Source: Clusia tigrina (lineage: Eukaryota; Arthropoda; Insecta; Diptera; Clusiidae). From it: a stretch of 64,000 bases of DNA. The stretch spans positions 427,706,240 to 427,770,239 of the forward strand of contig OV050030.1 of NCBI GenBank assembly GCA_920105625.2. Reading direction: 5' to 3'. The position numbers and the translations under genes were made by a program. Positions 11,601-26,600 of this stretch are shown one piece after another. Each line of letters opens with the position of its first letter. The first letter of the stretch is position 1. The notes beneath the pieces are model-generated. The model was not told where the DNA came from and ran no database searches. It saw nothing but the letters and a program-made list of their open reading frames with translations.

Positions 11601-14600
11601 CTGAGGAGCTGACAGAGAGGATGATTGAGGAATGACTGAGGAGATGACTGAATAAATGACAGAGGAGATGACTGAGGAGCTGACTGAGGAAATGACAGAG
11701 GAGATGACTGAGGAGATGACTGAGGAGATGACTGAGGAGATGACTGAGGAGATTACTGAGAGGATGACGGAGGAGATGACTGAGGAAATGACTGAGGAAA
11801 TGACAGAGCAGATGACTGAGGAGATGACTGAGGAGATGACTGAGAGGATGACGGAGGTGATGACTGAGGAAATGACAGAGGAGATGACTGAGGAAATGAC
11901 AGAGGAGATGACTGAGGAGCTGACAGAGAGGATGATTGAAGAATGACTGAGGAGATGACTGAATAAATGACAGAGGAGATGACTGAGGAGCTGACTGAGG
12001 AAATGACAGAGGAGATGACTGAGAAGTTGACTGAGAGGATGATAGAGGAATGACTGAGGAGATGACTGAGTAAATGACAGAGGAGATGACTGAGGAGCTG
12101 ACTGAGAGGATGACAGAGGAATGACTGAGGAGATGACTGAATAAATGACTGAGGAGATGACTGAGGAAATGACAGAGGAGATGACTGAGCAGAAGGCCGA
12201 GGAGATGACTGAAAGGATGACAGAGGAATGGCCGAGGAGATGACTGAGGAAAGGACTGAGGAGATGACTGAGGAGATGACTGAGAGGATGACGGAGGAGA
12301 TGACTGAGAGGATGACGGAGGAGATGACTGAGGAAATGACAGAGGAGATGACTGAGGAGCTGACAGAGAGGATGATTGAGGAATGACTGAGGAGATGACT
12401 GAATAAATGACAGAGGAGATGACTGAGGAGCTGACTGAGGAAATGACAGAAGAGATGACTGAGGAGATGACTGAGCAGAAGACCGAGGAGATGACTGAAA
12501 GGATGACAGAGGAATGCCCGAGGAGATGACTGAGGAAAGGACTGAGGAGATGACTGAGGAGCTGACTGAGAGGATGACGGAGGAGATGACTGAGGAAATG
12601 ACAGAGGAGATGACTGAGGAGATGACTGAGGAGATGACTGAGGAGATGACTGAGAAGTTGACTGAGAGGATGATAGAGGAATGACTGAGGAGATGACTGA
12701 GTAAATGACAGAGGAGATGACTGAGGAGCTGACTGAGAGGATGACAGAGGAATGACTGAGGAGATGACCGAATAAATGACTGAGGAGATGACTGAAGAAA
12801 TGACAGAGGAGATGACTGAGCAGAAGACCGAGGAGATGACTGAAAGGATGACAGAGGAATGGCCGAGGAGATGACTGAGGAAAGGACTGAGGAGATGACT
12901 GAGGAGATGACTGAGAGGATGACGGAGGAGATGACTGAGAGGATGACGGAGGAGATGACTGAGGAAATGACAGAGGAGATGACTGAGGAGCTGACAGAGA
13001 GGATGATTGAGGAATGACTGAGGAGATGACTGAATAAATGACAGAGGAGATGACTGAGGAGCTGACTGAGGAAATGACAGAAGAGATGACTGAGGAGATG
13101 ACTGAGGAGATGACTGAGGAGATGACTGAGGAGATGACTGAGAGGATGACGGAGGAGATGACTGAGGAAATGACTGAGGAAATGACAGAGGAGATGACTG
13201 AGGAGATGACTGAGGAGATGACTGAGAGGATGACGGAGGAGATGACTGAAGAAATGACAGAGGAGATGACTGAAGAAATGACAGAGGAGATGACTGAGGA
13301 GCTGACAGAGAGGATGATTGAGGAATGACTGAGGAGATGACTGAATAAATGACAGAGGAGATGACTGAGGAGCTGACTGAGGAAATGACAGAGGAGATGA
13401 CTGAGGAGATGACTGAGGAGATGACTGAGGAGATGACTGAGGAGATGAATGAGAGGATGACGGAGGAGATGACTGAAGAAATGACAGAGGAGATGACTGA
13501 GGAAATGACAGAGGAGATGACTGAGGAGCTGACAGAGAGGATGATTGAGGAATGACTGAGGAGATGACTGAATAAATGACAGAGGAGATGACTGAGGAGC
13601 TGACTGAGGAAATGACAGAGGAGCTGACAGAGAGGATGATTGAGGAATGACTGAGGAGATGACTGAATAAATGACAGAGGAGATGACTGAGGAGCTGACT
13701 GAGGAAATGACAGAGGAGATGACTGAGGAGATGACTGAGGAGATGACTGAGGAGATGACTGAGAGGATGACGGAGGAGATGACTGAGGAAATGACTGAGG
13801 AAATGACAGAGGAGATGACTGAGGAGATGACTGAGGAGATGACTGAGAGGATGACGGAGGAGATGACTGAAGAAATGACAGAGGAGATGACTGAGGAAAT
13901 GACAGAGGAGATGACTGAGGAGCTGAGAGAGAGGATGATTGAGGAATGACTGAGGAGATGACTGAATAAATGACAGAGGAGATGACTGAGGAGATGACTG
14001 AGGAGATGACTGAGGAGATGACTGAGAGGATGACGGAGGAGATGACTGAAGAAATGACAGAGGAGATGACTGAGGAAATGACAGAGGAGATGACTGAGGA
14101 GCTGACAGAGAGGATGATTGAGGAATGACTGAGGAGATGACTGAATAAATGACAGAGGAGATGACTGAGGAGCTGACTGAGGAAATGACAGAGGAGATGA
14201 CTGAGGAGATGACTGAGGAGATGACTGAGGAGATGACTGAGGAGATTACTGAGAGGATGACGGAGGAGATGACTGAGGAAATGACTGAGGAAATGACAGA
14301 GGAGATGACTGAGGAGATGACTGAGGAGATGACTGAGAGGATGACGGAGGAGATGACTGAAGAAATGACAGAGGAGATGACTGAGGAAATGACAGAGGAG
14401 ATGACTGAGGAGCTGACAGAGAGGATGATTGAGGAATGACTGAGGAGATGACTGAATAAATGACAGAGGAGATGACTGAGGAGCTGACTGAGGAAATGAC
14501 AGAGGAGATGACTGAGGAGATGACTGAGGAGATGACTGAGGAGATGACTGAGGAGATGACTGAGAGGATGACGGAGGAGATGACTGAGGAAATGACAGAG

Positions 14601-17600
14601 GAGATGACTGAGGAAATGACAGAGGAGATGACTGAGGAAATTACAGAGCAGATGACTGAGGAGATGACTGAGAGGATGACGGAGGAGATATCTAAGGAAA
14701 TGGCAAAGGAGATGACTGAGGAAATGACAGAGGAGATGACTGAGGAAATTACAGAGCAGATGACTGAGAAGATGACTGAGGAGCTGAATGGGGAGATGAC
14801 TGAGGAGATGACTGAGAGGATGACGGAGATGATTGAGAGGATGACGCAGGAGATGACAGAGGAGAAGACTTCAGTAGAGGTTACCTGTTAAATGAAAGCG
14901 GTTCGAAATTGTCCACACTTTTCCTTGATGATTAATCCAGGAATGTTTTGGGTTTCCTAGTGGCTTTGGACCGTCGCTAGAGTGATCTGTTATATACTAG
15001 TAGCATTCCATGGCTCCACAGAACAAGAAATTATGAGGTATCAGAATTCAAAGAAATAACTTCAAATAGTCATAAACAACTACAGGTGGTGGACGTAGGT
15101 AGAGAGTGCGTCACTTATGTAAGAAAACTCCATATTTTGGTTCTCCATTCATGGTTTGAATCATTTCCCTCTCTTTCTTGAATCCTCTATAATTAATAGT
15201 TAAGCCGTGAAACGTTTAAAAGGGGGAGTTGCTGTATGGTAGTTGGGTGGGGGGAGTTGCTCTATGGTTAAGGGTGTGCTTGGTAAAACACAAACGCATT
15301 CACGCAGGATCAAGTGTGGGTACTTATTTGATTGGAACTATTAAAATATGATTTTATGCTAACTAAATTGTTCAGAACTGCAGGTGATGCTCTCTGTCTC
15401 GAATCCCGAGCTCTGACCCTGCACAAGATCACATTTCATATAAAGAGAGTGAGTAACTTGAGTAGCTGCCGTGAAAATAGTAGTCCACATACTTCTAAAT
15501 GCATGTGTCTGGTGTGGCTCTGCAACTTTGAAGTTGGAGATTGTAAGAATGTTGCAGGGAGTTAATACTCGGAATGTTGATATCATTAGATCCCAATTGT
15601 TACCAGTTGAATGAGGAACCTCCTTCTCTTCCACACTGGACCACGGGTCCTGTGCTCACTTTCCACACACGTAGCTTGAAAATGCCCAACGTAATGCGAA
15701 GAATCGTGTGGCAGGGAAACAGCCTCTCTTTAATTGTAAATTTATTTTGAACTGTCCTCGGCTGAGCCTGTGGTCTCTCCGTATCTATAAACTCATTCAT
15801 ATCCATTAGTAATGAAAGTCCCTCTGCTGGCGAGCGTGTTGTACGCTCCCACGGCATGCCACGCAAATATCTCCCAATATAAAATGCAATTTCCACACGT
15901 CCACTGCAGCGGGTGCATGCCACGCATACTGCGCCACACACCCAGCCAACCCGGCCCCACTAGCAGCCAGGACTCCGCTTGCCGCATGCCACACGCCACA
16001 AGTTTTTTCTATGCAAATAAAATTCGGTATTGGAAATGCGGAAAATTTCATAAATTCAAAGTTTATTATGCGAAATATTTTCCCATTCACCTTCGCATGC
16101 AGCGCCGGTCCTTTCTGCTTCCGCTTCTGCTTCGCCCGTGGATCCCTCGTACATTATCAACGTCCTTTTTGCGTTGCACAGCACGTCGATTTTAAAGCGA
16201 TTCCCTCTCTGCACATACGTGCGAATTCTATTTTTGGCAGGTTGCCGTTGGAAACCGGAGCTCCGCAGAGATGGGGAGGGCCGAGGAGTGGGGTACCGTG
16301 CCGCTCCGCCCGAAGGATGCTTGTAATGTGAGATGATTTGATAAGTCGCATTTGGAGTCAGTCGATTTATGCTGGCGTGTGTGTGCGAGTGTCAGTGTCA
16401 GGCGGGGCGCTGACGTATTCGCTCGCATGTGTCACGTGAGTGTTATGAATTTTAATACGGCGCAGCTTAACCGAATCGTGTCTCCGCCGGCGTGCTGCTT
16501 GGCTTCCGTGAGTGAAGGGGTGCGGTGTGAAAAATGGCAAATAGTTTATGAAAAGGATATCATTTTAAGGACAACAATGTTTAATATGCGAGCAGCAGCA
16601 ACGCTTTGCATGCGAATAGGAATCAGGAGTCGCACGCATTCGCGGACACGCACACCGAAAGCGTTATTGAATTGCCAAAGGTGTCGAGCAGCCAGCATAT
16701 GCGGAATGAAATTTCCGAGAATGCAGAAGCGGGGAAGCGCAAATTCATTTAATAAAAACAAATAAAATTCCCAACGCCTGATTGCAGGCAATTTGAATGT
16801 CGTTGGCAGGCGAATGAGCAGCAATTTGCGAAGGCAGCGGTGAAAATTAATCTGCAGATCCTTAAAGGGAAGCCGCCACCGCTGCTCCGCTAGTTGGGCG
16901 ACTGACTGTCACCGTGTTGCTGAGCTGAGCTGAGCAAACACGGGCTGTGGGCTTCCCAGGGGAGGACGCATGCGAGGGCGACGCATGAATCGCATTTTAA
17001 GCGTATTAAATTTAAGCGTTCAGAGCGAAAATAAATTTCTGTTGACACAAATAATTTCATTTTCACGTTGCCTCTCAGTCAGGTGTAATTTGGAGCTGCC
17101 GAGTGAAAATTGTGTGTGCCGACAGGCCCACAGTCCCATTAGGAGTTCTTTTCCAAGGCGTGTGAATGTCAAAGGACCAACTTATACGCCAGTATGCACG
17201 GGTGAAATAAAACATTGTGCTGTTTGAGCGGCAACTGAGTCTGCCTTCGGGCACCTCCGCTGTTGGGAGGACTGAGTCGCTGCTGTCACAGTCAACGTCG
17301 GCGTCGCAGTCCCAGGCGTGGGGTGCAAATGTTGATCTTTCATGGCTCATGTAAATTTAATAATGTTGAATGTTGTGTGCGACGAATTCATCAAAGCGAC
17401 TGCTACTACTGAGCCAGAGCGAAACGACGCATAGAATGTGGCATCAAATTCCTGCTCGAGAAGAATCCACGGCACAGGACATTTTCCACAATGCAGCCGC
17501 ACCTGTCAAATTGCTGTCGCAGTTGCCCACCGACTTTTTGGCTCAAACTTCTCAGTGGTCCGCTCATTATTTGAATTTAATTAAGATTCAAAAACATTTC

Positions 17601-20600
17601 ATTTGGGCGGACTCTTAGGATCCCTACCATCATAGGGTATGTTGATTCCAAAGGCAATAACATATTGATCCACCCTCCTCGAGAAACTTTTGACAACGAA
17701 CAAGAACACTTTTTTGAGATCAATCCCCTCTTCCCCATGGTGCTGAAGCTTACTCAGCCCAGTTGGAAATATGCCCCTGAATAAGGTACTGACTGAGATA
17801 AAGTTTTACGCTGTTTATCTTGGTACGGGACCTCAAATATTTTTACAACTGGGATGCACTGAAGGTAAGAAAATAAAGGCAACAATCCTCTCTCTAAAAT
17901 TGGCAACTGTTGTTCCCATCTTGACTGCAAAGTACTGTAAGTGTCAGATTCTAAATTATAGTAAGATAAACCGATATCTAGACCTGTCTTTGGTAGTGAC
18001 TCATTCTGTATACTATTCCCCAAGTCAGTTGGAGGACTCAGCACTCAGAGCCATACCTTACCATAATCTTTGGTTCGAGAATCAATTTCAGTTTCAACTT
18101 TATTTTCAACTTCAGTGGCAACTTCAGTTTCAACTTTATTTTCAACTTCAGTGGCAACTTCAGTTCAACTTTATTTTCAACTTCAGTTGCAACTTCAGTT
18201 ACAACTTTAGTTTCAACTTCAGATTCAACTTTATTTTCAACTTCAGTGGCAACTTCAGTTTCAACTTTATTTTCAACTTCAGTTGCAACTTCAGTTACAA
18301 CTTTAGTTTCAACTTCAGATTCAACTTTAGTTTCAACTTTAGTTTCAACTAAGTTTCAACTTTAGTTTCAACTTTAGTTTCACCTTTAGTTCCAATTTTA
18401 GTTTCAACTTTAGTTTCACCTTTAGTTTCAACTTTAGTTTCAACTTTAGTTTCAACTTTAGTTTCAACTTCAGTTTGCACTTGAGGCAAACTGCTGACTC
18501 CTTACAACCAGTCTCAGAACTAGACCGCAGTACAATCTTGTTATTTCCACCTCCTTCCATTTTCAAGTGAAGCAGGAGTTTGAAAACCAACTTTATAACA
18601 CCTTTAAATGGCCTTTAAATGATCCATGATGAAGTTCAAATAGTTATTATCTATTTAGAAGCCCATCAATTGAGTTTGTTGACAACCAATTGATCAACTT
18701 TATAGAGGCTTGTAGCCTTTATAAAAAACCACAACTGAACACTGCAGGATATACTCAACTCTTAAGGTTAAGTTATGGTTAAGATCGAGGGTTCAATCAC
18801 AGCTTAAAGACAAATTCCATTGCAACACACTCGTATCTTGGCACAGAAGGATCTGATATGAAATCTGAAGATTGTTTTTGTGAACCAAACCTGGACACTC
18901 ACAGATAGTGCGCATCTCCATCTCGTTTTAATCTCTACACGGACGAGATTGCGTCTCACCACACACAAATCTTGATTTGTTTGGCCATTGCAGAGCAATT
19001 ACAAATTAAAGACACACACAAATTTCGCAGCACATCCGCAGGCGCTCCCAAGTCCATTTAAACAGCGCATTGCAGTGGGCCTTTTTATTTGCGCTGGCCC
19101 AGACGCTTCAGCCATAAAATATAAGACTACAGCGCTGCTGCTGTCTCACGCGGCATACTTGCAGGCGCTTCTCCTTGTGCGAAGAGTCAATTGCAGAGGC
19201 AGGTCATGTGCCTGCCACACGGCGCGTAAATACTCGGTAGCTCTTGGCAAAAACAGCACCAAAACGTGCCATGGTCAACGCAGGTTTTGTTAGATCAAAA
19301 ACGTAAATAAAATATTGCAACATAGTTTCAGGCGCATTTTATTTCAGCGTATGTTATTTCGAGAGTGCTCTGATTTTGAATTCTTTATTAAATACTTGTG
19401 CAGTGTTGGCTTTACCTGCATAAATAAATAAATGCGAAATGTTAACTCGACACATATTTTGTTGTTGTTGTTGCTGTTGTTGCTGTTGTTGTTGTTGTTT
19501 TTGTTGAGTTGCATCAAGCAAGTTCATTACTGAGATTCGCCTTCGCTCCGAGCGCTCTGCTCTCAATTCCTCAATTGAAGCCTGCCAGTGCATTTGCACA
19601 CAGCTAAACTTGGCATTTTACAAATTTATTACACTTGGCCTAAAGCCAGGCGCAAGACTGCACACACACAAACACACATAAACACATGCATAAGCACACT
19701 CCCTTCCATCTACACTGAACACGAAAATGGCAGCGGTTTCACTCGCAAGCAGAACATGAACATCAGCATCGCTACAGAAGTAGAAGCAGCAACAGCATCA
19801 GCTGCTGAAAGGAATTATGTGCCGCCTAGTTGTATGCCACATAAAAATGCATTCCTTTTGGCGTAATAAGCGAGCACCAGCGCTGTGCAAATTAGAGCAG
19901 TGAACTTTTTAAGGGCAGGCAGGCACATTTTTAGGCGCTCAACACATGTGCATGTAAACATGTGGCGCACCTAAACCAGGCTCGATGCTGCATGTTGGAT
20001 GTCGCTCGCCTCTCGCCTCTCGCCTCTCGCTTCTCCGGTTTCGGTTGCAAGGCCGTAAAAATTTATTGCTCCAGATAGCGTGATGCATGCACATATTCAA
20101 AAAAATTTATTGGGTAATTTTTATTTAAGTGGCACATAATTTTCGGCTGGGGCCCGAAAGGACTAGCATGCCCGAATTTCAGGCAAATCTGTCATGGTGG
20201 GCAATTGCAGAAGCAACGAAATGCCACAAATTGAAAGCCTCGCGTTGTTTTGTGGACGGAATTTTGTGCTTTCTGTGTTTTTTATAATTTATTTTTATTT
20301 CTATGTTTATTTTTGTGTGTTTTGGTTTATTTTGTTCTCTGACAATGGCGCTGGAAACTCGCTCAGGACTCGCTTTCACTTAAAATAACAGTTGACAAAT
20401 CTGGCCAAAATAGGCAAACAACGAATAACGGAATTGGAATTGTTGGGTTTGTTTCCCCAAAAACACTCGTAGCGAGATTCCGGGAAAAAATGACTTGGAA
20501 AAATATGCGATAAATGAAAAATGCAAAAATGTGCGCGCAAATTGCGGGAATTGGCATTTGAAGAGAATGATGTAGCAAGCGGAGGGCGCGGAATGTGGCA

Positions 20601-23600
20601 CAAAAGTTAAACAAAAACATTTGAAATATTTGCAAATAATTAAAAAACATTCACTTTGCCAATCGAACTGAAGCCAAAGCTGAGACTGCGACTGCGACTG
20701 CGGCTGCAACTGAAAGCACGCACGCCTCCGCTGGTCCATCTCTAACTTGCCTCTAACTTCCCGGCCAACTCATGCGCAGTGAGTACGACTTCCTCATTAA
20801 TCTTGGCAAGGACACGCCGCTGTGGCCGCGGGGCTGCGCATTTCGCTCACAAATTGCGTGGAAGTAATTGTCAAATCAAATAAACAAATTCAATTTGTAA
20901 AAGTCATTTGCAGTGGCATTGGTTCCAGCGGCGGGCTGGCGCATTGGTGCCTTGCCGTGTTGCCGTGTTTGTGTTTGTTTTTCCTTGTTTCTTGCTTTCA
21001 TTTATTTTAATTTGCCGCTGATGCCGCGCTGCTGGGAAAAGTTGAAATAAATTAAACTGTCACAAACTGAGCGCAAACATTCCGCAGCTTCAGCTCCAGA
21101 TTCAGCATCACTCGCAGTCGTAGTCGCAGCCGCAATCGCATTGGACATCCTGCACGCATTAGCGACCGAATGTCCACCGCCACTCACACCCCCGCCGCAC
21201 TGTTATGTAAATAATTAGCGAGCGACAGTCCAGTCGTCGATTGGCGAGGCAGTCATTAGGAATCGAGTGCGCACATTTGTCATTATTTCTGCCGCTGCCG
21301 GAGGCACGGAGATATCAGTATTTGCTGTACATCATTAACCGCTAATGACGTCACTCAATCGGCACCCAATTAAAACGGACTCGATGAAATTGCGTCGCTA
21401 CCAGCGCATACAAGAAGAGCCCCCAGCCAATCCTGGCAATGATTGCGTAACATGGCACACATATATCGCTTTTTGTGCTCGCACTATTAACAATCCACAC
21501 TGTTGAGTGACTCTGCTCTGTGGGATGCAGGATCTTTGTTACATAGTTCCCCCTGCCCCCGATGAAGAGTTTCGTAGGACCATTTGAACATGTGAAGTGA
21601 AGGGAACACTGAAGGCTCAAAATTGGACAACACAATAGTGGCATTTCATAACTTTGGGCACCATAAATCTTCGTTTGCGCCGAACTTGCCTTCCACAATC
21701 CTGTGCGATTCCATCAAAACTTAATATAATTCGAAAACCAGGCTCCATAATTATATAAATGGTTGGGTGAATGAGGACTAGCCACTAAGTCCAACTTTTG
21801 CAAAATATAAGGACACACTATCCACTGAAGAAGGTTGGAACATGAGACCCCAAGAATGTAAGACTCCCCTTTGTTCATTTGGTCCACGTTTCCAGTTCTC
21901 TTTGGTCGCCCCGCTTCTGATTTAATACAGGCAAGAGTGAGCCTCAGGAATTTTTAGGCAGTACCATCTTTGCATACGCTGGTATTGAATCAAGGAAATA
22001 GAAAGGATAGCAGTTTCCATGTCAAGACCTTCAATGTCTTCAAGATCAAAACGTGCACCAAACAATTATAAACTCCTAATAAACTACAGATGATCGTTGT
22101 AACTTCTCATTGAGCGGCAACATTCAGTGCGGGAGAATTCAGCAACGCGTCAAGAGAAGAACCAGAAGCTGGCGGATACGCTCCAGTGCCACAAATAGCC
22201 ATAGTTCCTCTGTAATCTCGATATATCAGATTTAACCCCTTTCAGAGGTAATTTGCTCTTCCAAACCACTGAGTATACTCTAATGTGCCTTGTCATTACC
22301 TTGTAAATCCAAAAGGACCTTCCAGGGCACCACACCTCACTCTCTGGCACTGCCAAAAAGATGGCAGAGCTTTCGATGAATTAAGAGTGCTCTTCTTCCT
22401 TAGTCCTATGATAGCCATTTCTCGATTTCAGCAATTGTTCTCCTCAACTATCAATTATCACAGCGTCAAACCACAGCTTGTTAGGATACGAGTATGTCCA
22501 AGGTTACCAGGCAATTCTGCGAGCAAAGCAAGAAACCCCAACAGTGGCTTAAAAGGCTCTTTCGAAGAGTGCTTCGATTGCATGAAGCCGGCGTCTCTAC
22601 AGCCAGAGATCAAATGTGTTTACTGATTTTCGAGACCGCCTTTAGAGCTGCTCTTGGATGTTGTCCCTATAACTGTAGAATACCCTGGTAGCCGCCAAGT
22701 ATCCTCTCTGCTTGTTGTACGAGTATTCAAACTGATCAAATCCATTCAAATGATATTTGCCTAATTTACTCCATTGCGTGTGTGGTCGATAATCCACAAA
22801 CCGCCTCTTTAAACCCTTTTCAACAGAATGATAATGAAGCATTTCGAGATATGCCCAACACAAATTGAACGCACACCTCCAATTGAGAGTATTCCATCAG
22901 GCGCATTAAAAATTCAACATATCGGAGCAGTGAAAAATTAAAACACAATAAACGCGAGCATAAACATTAACATAAAACATAAACATAAAAATAAACATAA
23001 AAATAATCATTCGAACGCCCGCCGCACACACCAATTTGAGGCGTGTTTAACACTCAAATTGCCGCAAATATGCCACATTCGAGTAATAACCCGCTTAAGT
23101 AGTTGGCGCACACACGCGGCGTCTGCTGGGCACAAGCGGACTGAGCGCAATTACGCCCCGTGAGGTGCGTTCTGCGTGGAGCAGAGTGCATGGTGCTGGG
23201 TGCGGGGCGCGGTGCCCGCAGAACATGTGAATGCAATTTGCCGTTCGTGTCATTAACTCCGCTCTGCACTGCAATGCTGGGCCGTTTGTTTTGTTCAGCC
23301 CTGAATGGGCCTGTGTGTGTGCGATACGAGTTGAAATGGGAACGACTGCCAGGACACACATTTCGAATTTCCCATAATTAACGCTGGGCACACTGGCGCC
23401 AACCTATATTTTAGCTGCTCCACTTTGCGAGCGTTCCCATCACACCAACACATGCGAATATGAATGGCTCCGTGCAGCTGCAGCAATTTCAATTTTCAAG
23501 GAACTGCAGTTGGAGTGGGCGTGTAAGTTATTAATTTTTAATTATGTTGCCCTCCTTTTTGTATCCTCGTGGAGGGTGCGCCGCCTGCCAGTTGCGACAC

Positions 23601-26600
23601 ACGTGGAAAATACCGGATCCATGCTTAGAAAGCAATTTACGCACATAATTAATCGATTTCTATGAATCCATCCGCTTGAATGGAAAAGCGGAGTGGAGCG
23701 GAGAATAGTAGCACACAATTTCCACTAATAAAGTGCCATAAAGGCTCAAATGTGAACTCTGCCAAGTGTTCAGAGACACATTGACTTGATACGAGTGTCA
23801 GCAGATTAAATATCAAGGTAAGGATCGTAGTGCCAGTTGGAGAACGACCTGCACGAGTGCAAGGAAGAAAATACAACCTACGCTCAAGTGCAGTAGCGAA
23901 GTTCATGGAGGCTGTGGAGGAGGCCGGCCGCAAAAATAATACAAAACCAGACTACATCTTCAGATATCACCAACAGATATCAACCGTAATGACGTCAGAA
24001 CAGCCCAAAGAGAACAATTTGAAATGGAGAACGTGGGCAAGGCTCAATCTTCCTTTCAAGATTCAGTTGACCGATTTGTTAGTACGGGGAAGCATGGGAA
24101 TCATCAATCTACAGTGGAGTTACTGGTGATAGAAAAGAAGTAGGGGATAGAATAGAAGTAGGGTATAGAAAAGAAGTAGGGGTAGGAGAACCGGCAAAAG
24201 GAGGTCTACAAGCAATCAGGCATTGATGCCCATTATCCTCTAAGATACTGATAGTCAGGGATTTTACTCTACTGATTCGCCCTACGATTTCAATTACATA
24301 TTCATTTGGAATCTAAATGAGCGGACAAGAGTAAATGTGCAACTGGGAAAATCGAGGAAGACACGCGTAAAGGTCTGTGCATGAACTCTCCCTTGGAATT
24401 AAATATCGTGTGTTTGTATCGCAAATTATGCGGTTCAATCTGGTCAACAACGAGTGTCATCTGACTTTATATGAGCCTAAATGGATGCACAAAGTTCTTC
24501 ATTACAAGGTTTGGAATGGCGCATTATTTTAAGACAGCCACACTTCCCCTCCCATCAGTCCCGTTCACACTCACGCGCGTAATACACAATCAATTTAAAG
24601 CCACTGAATTATTCCTCTTTAATGTAGTTCCCCATAAGCTCTGCACCTTTATGTACCTTCACTTTTGTCTGTTCATCTCTGGTTCTGCACCGCTATCACT
24701 CCCAACCTGGCGCCCCACTCCCACTTCAGGATTAAGTGTTATTTGCATTTAACTGCTAACCCAGAGACTAACACACAAGTGGAAGAACAAACGACGAACG
24801 ACCGACAGCCGGAGCGGGAGCGGGAGCTGACGGGCACACGCGGGCGCAGTTGCGCCAAGGGAGCTCGTGAATTTTCCGGTGTCAAACACACGTGCAGCAA
24901 TATTTTTTTATACGCCGTGTCAGCAGAACACAAGCAACGACATAAAAAAGGAGCATCAAATTACAACCATGTCGGATTGCGGTGCAGTTTCTTTGCTCTC
25001 TGAAACAACACACACACTCACACACCCATACATGCGAGTGCATATCCTCAGACAGAGAGGACCGTGTGTGAATGTGTGCCGCAGCAGTCCCGCTGGAGTT
25101 CGCATCCGTTGCGATATATGCGAATGATTTGTTGCGTTTTGCTTGCGCTGAAATTTATGTCCTGCCATTGAATTTTTAGCACTGTTGTCTGCATGTGCGG
25201 CCGATTAGTGCAGCAGAAACTCGTGCCAGCGCAGCCGGCGCATTCTATGGACTGATTAATGGAGCCAGTCTTGCCACAACAGATCGATTTGGTGGTAACC
25301 TGCTTCAGCACTCAATTCTTCTCTGGCTTAGAACAAGTCAGGAACATGTCAGCAAACAAAACTTGAGTCGGAGCCTCGAGATGAGCCCAAATTCAGGCGA
25401 CTGCAGAGAAGACAAATCGCCTGTTGCATTAAGCCGTGAAGTCTTTAAGGACTAAGGACTTTTTTCAAATATAACCTGGTGATGCTATTTGTCAAATTAA
25501 ATCAGAGAGAACACAAGGAAATGAAGGCAGAAGGAATTGATTACTGGGCTCTTAATATCGTATTCTCCAAAATGTCCTCAAACCAGAAGCGAAATTCACT
25601 GAGAATGGAGTATTGCTGGAGCTGATATCATGATCATGCTAATCATGAAGATTAGTGCAAAGCTATTCACAGCAGGCAAAAGGTATTAGGAAGCTATCAC
25701 TTCACAACTAGGGCCAACTTCTCTGCTACACAGTTCAATCTGCAGTGATCAGAATGGATAGAGACTGGGGACGAATTAGTAGAGGAATGATCGCACACAT
25801 CATTTCTTGGGAAAGGAAGCTGACACAAACATTGCTGGGAGTACTCGTAAAGAATAATGCATCAAGAAAAACTGCAACTAAACTAAACAAGTGCCACTGC
25901 GAATCCACCCAAGGTTTGAGGCAATGTAAAGTAGCCTTCGAACAAAGGCACTCTCTCTGAATTGCTCGAAAAGCATCACAATAAAATCTAAGAAGAGCTC
26001 ACATACTCGGAGTAAAGTCAAAGTTCAGATCAGTACTTCCATATTCGAGTGTTAATGAGTGTATCCTGCATTCAAGATTATTAAAAATCTTGAGTCACTG
26101 CTCAGTTCTGTGCTAATTCGAGTGATTGCTCAAAAGATGACAACCTTGAAAGGCTGCTCAAGCAAAAAAACGAATAAAACAGATCAGTGAACAAGTGATT
26201 TATAAAAAGCTTTTCGAAGTCCTAGTAATCCTTTCATCTAGATATGGGTACATCCAGACAATAAACTAGTTACTAGCGCGCCAATCTAGAGAAGGCTGTG
26301 CTGCAAATTTTCGAAATTCAGATCTCAGATCACACCGGCCGGTGACGATCACAATGATCCTTTACAATTCTAGTTGAGCATACAACTTACTTTTGGCTGG
26401 ATTTATCTGAATTGACCCTAAACTACTTTTCTAACACGCATCAGTCCCGAAAGTGCTAACGTTGATACGTTGATTCCATTCTAGAGTGACGCAGAAATGT
26501 ATTTCTAGCAAACAGAAAGTCACCACTTTAGTCATCGGTGACTGGAAGAGTACTCCATATGTACTCCTAGAGAGATATCGGAAGGACATTAGCTGCAGAG

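Noticed and set aside
11405..14891. Seven Met-Thr-Glu-Glu repeat ORFs (68 to 143 codons)
   Set aside because: They are translations of a 12-bp minisatellite that restart whenever the register module passes. No splice sites, signal peptide or non-repeat domain accompany them, and they lie inside a dpr intron.
17771..18590. Phe/Asn-rich + strand and Lys/Leu-rich minus strand ORFs
   Set aside because: Both arise from the 12-bp TTTCAACTTTAG repeat.
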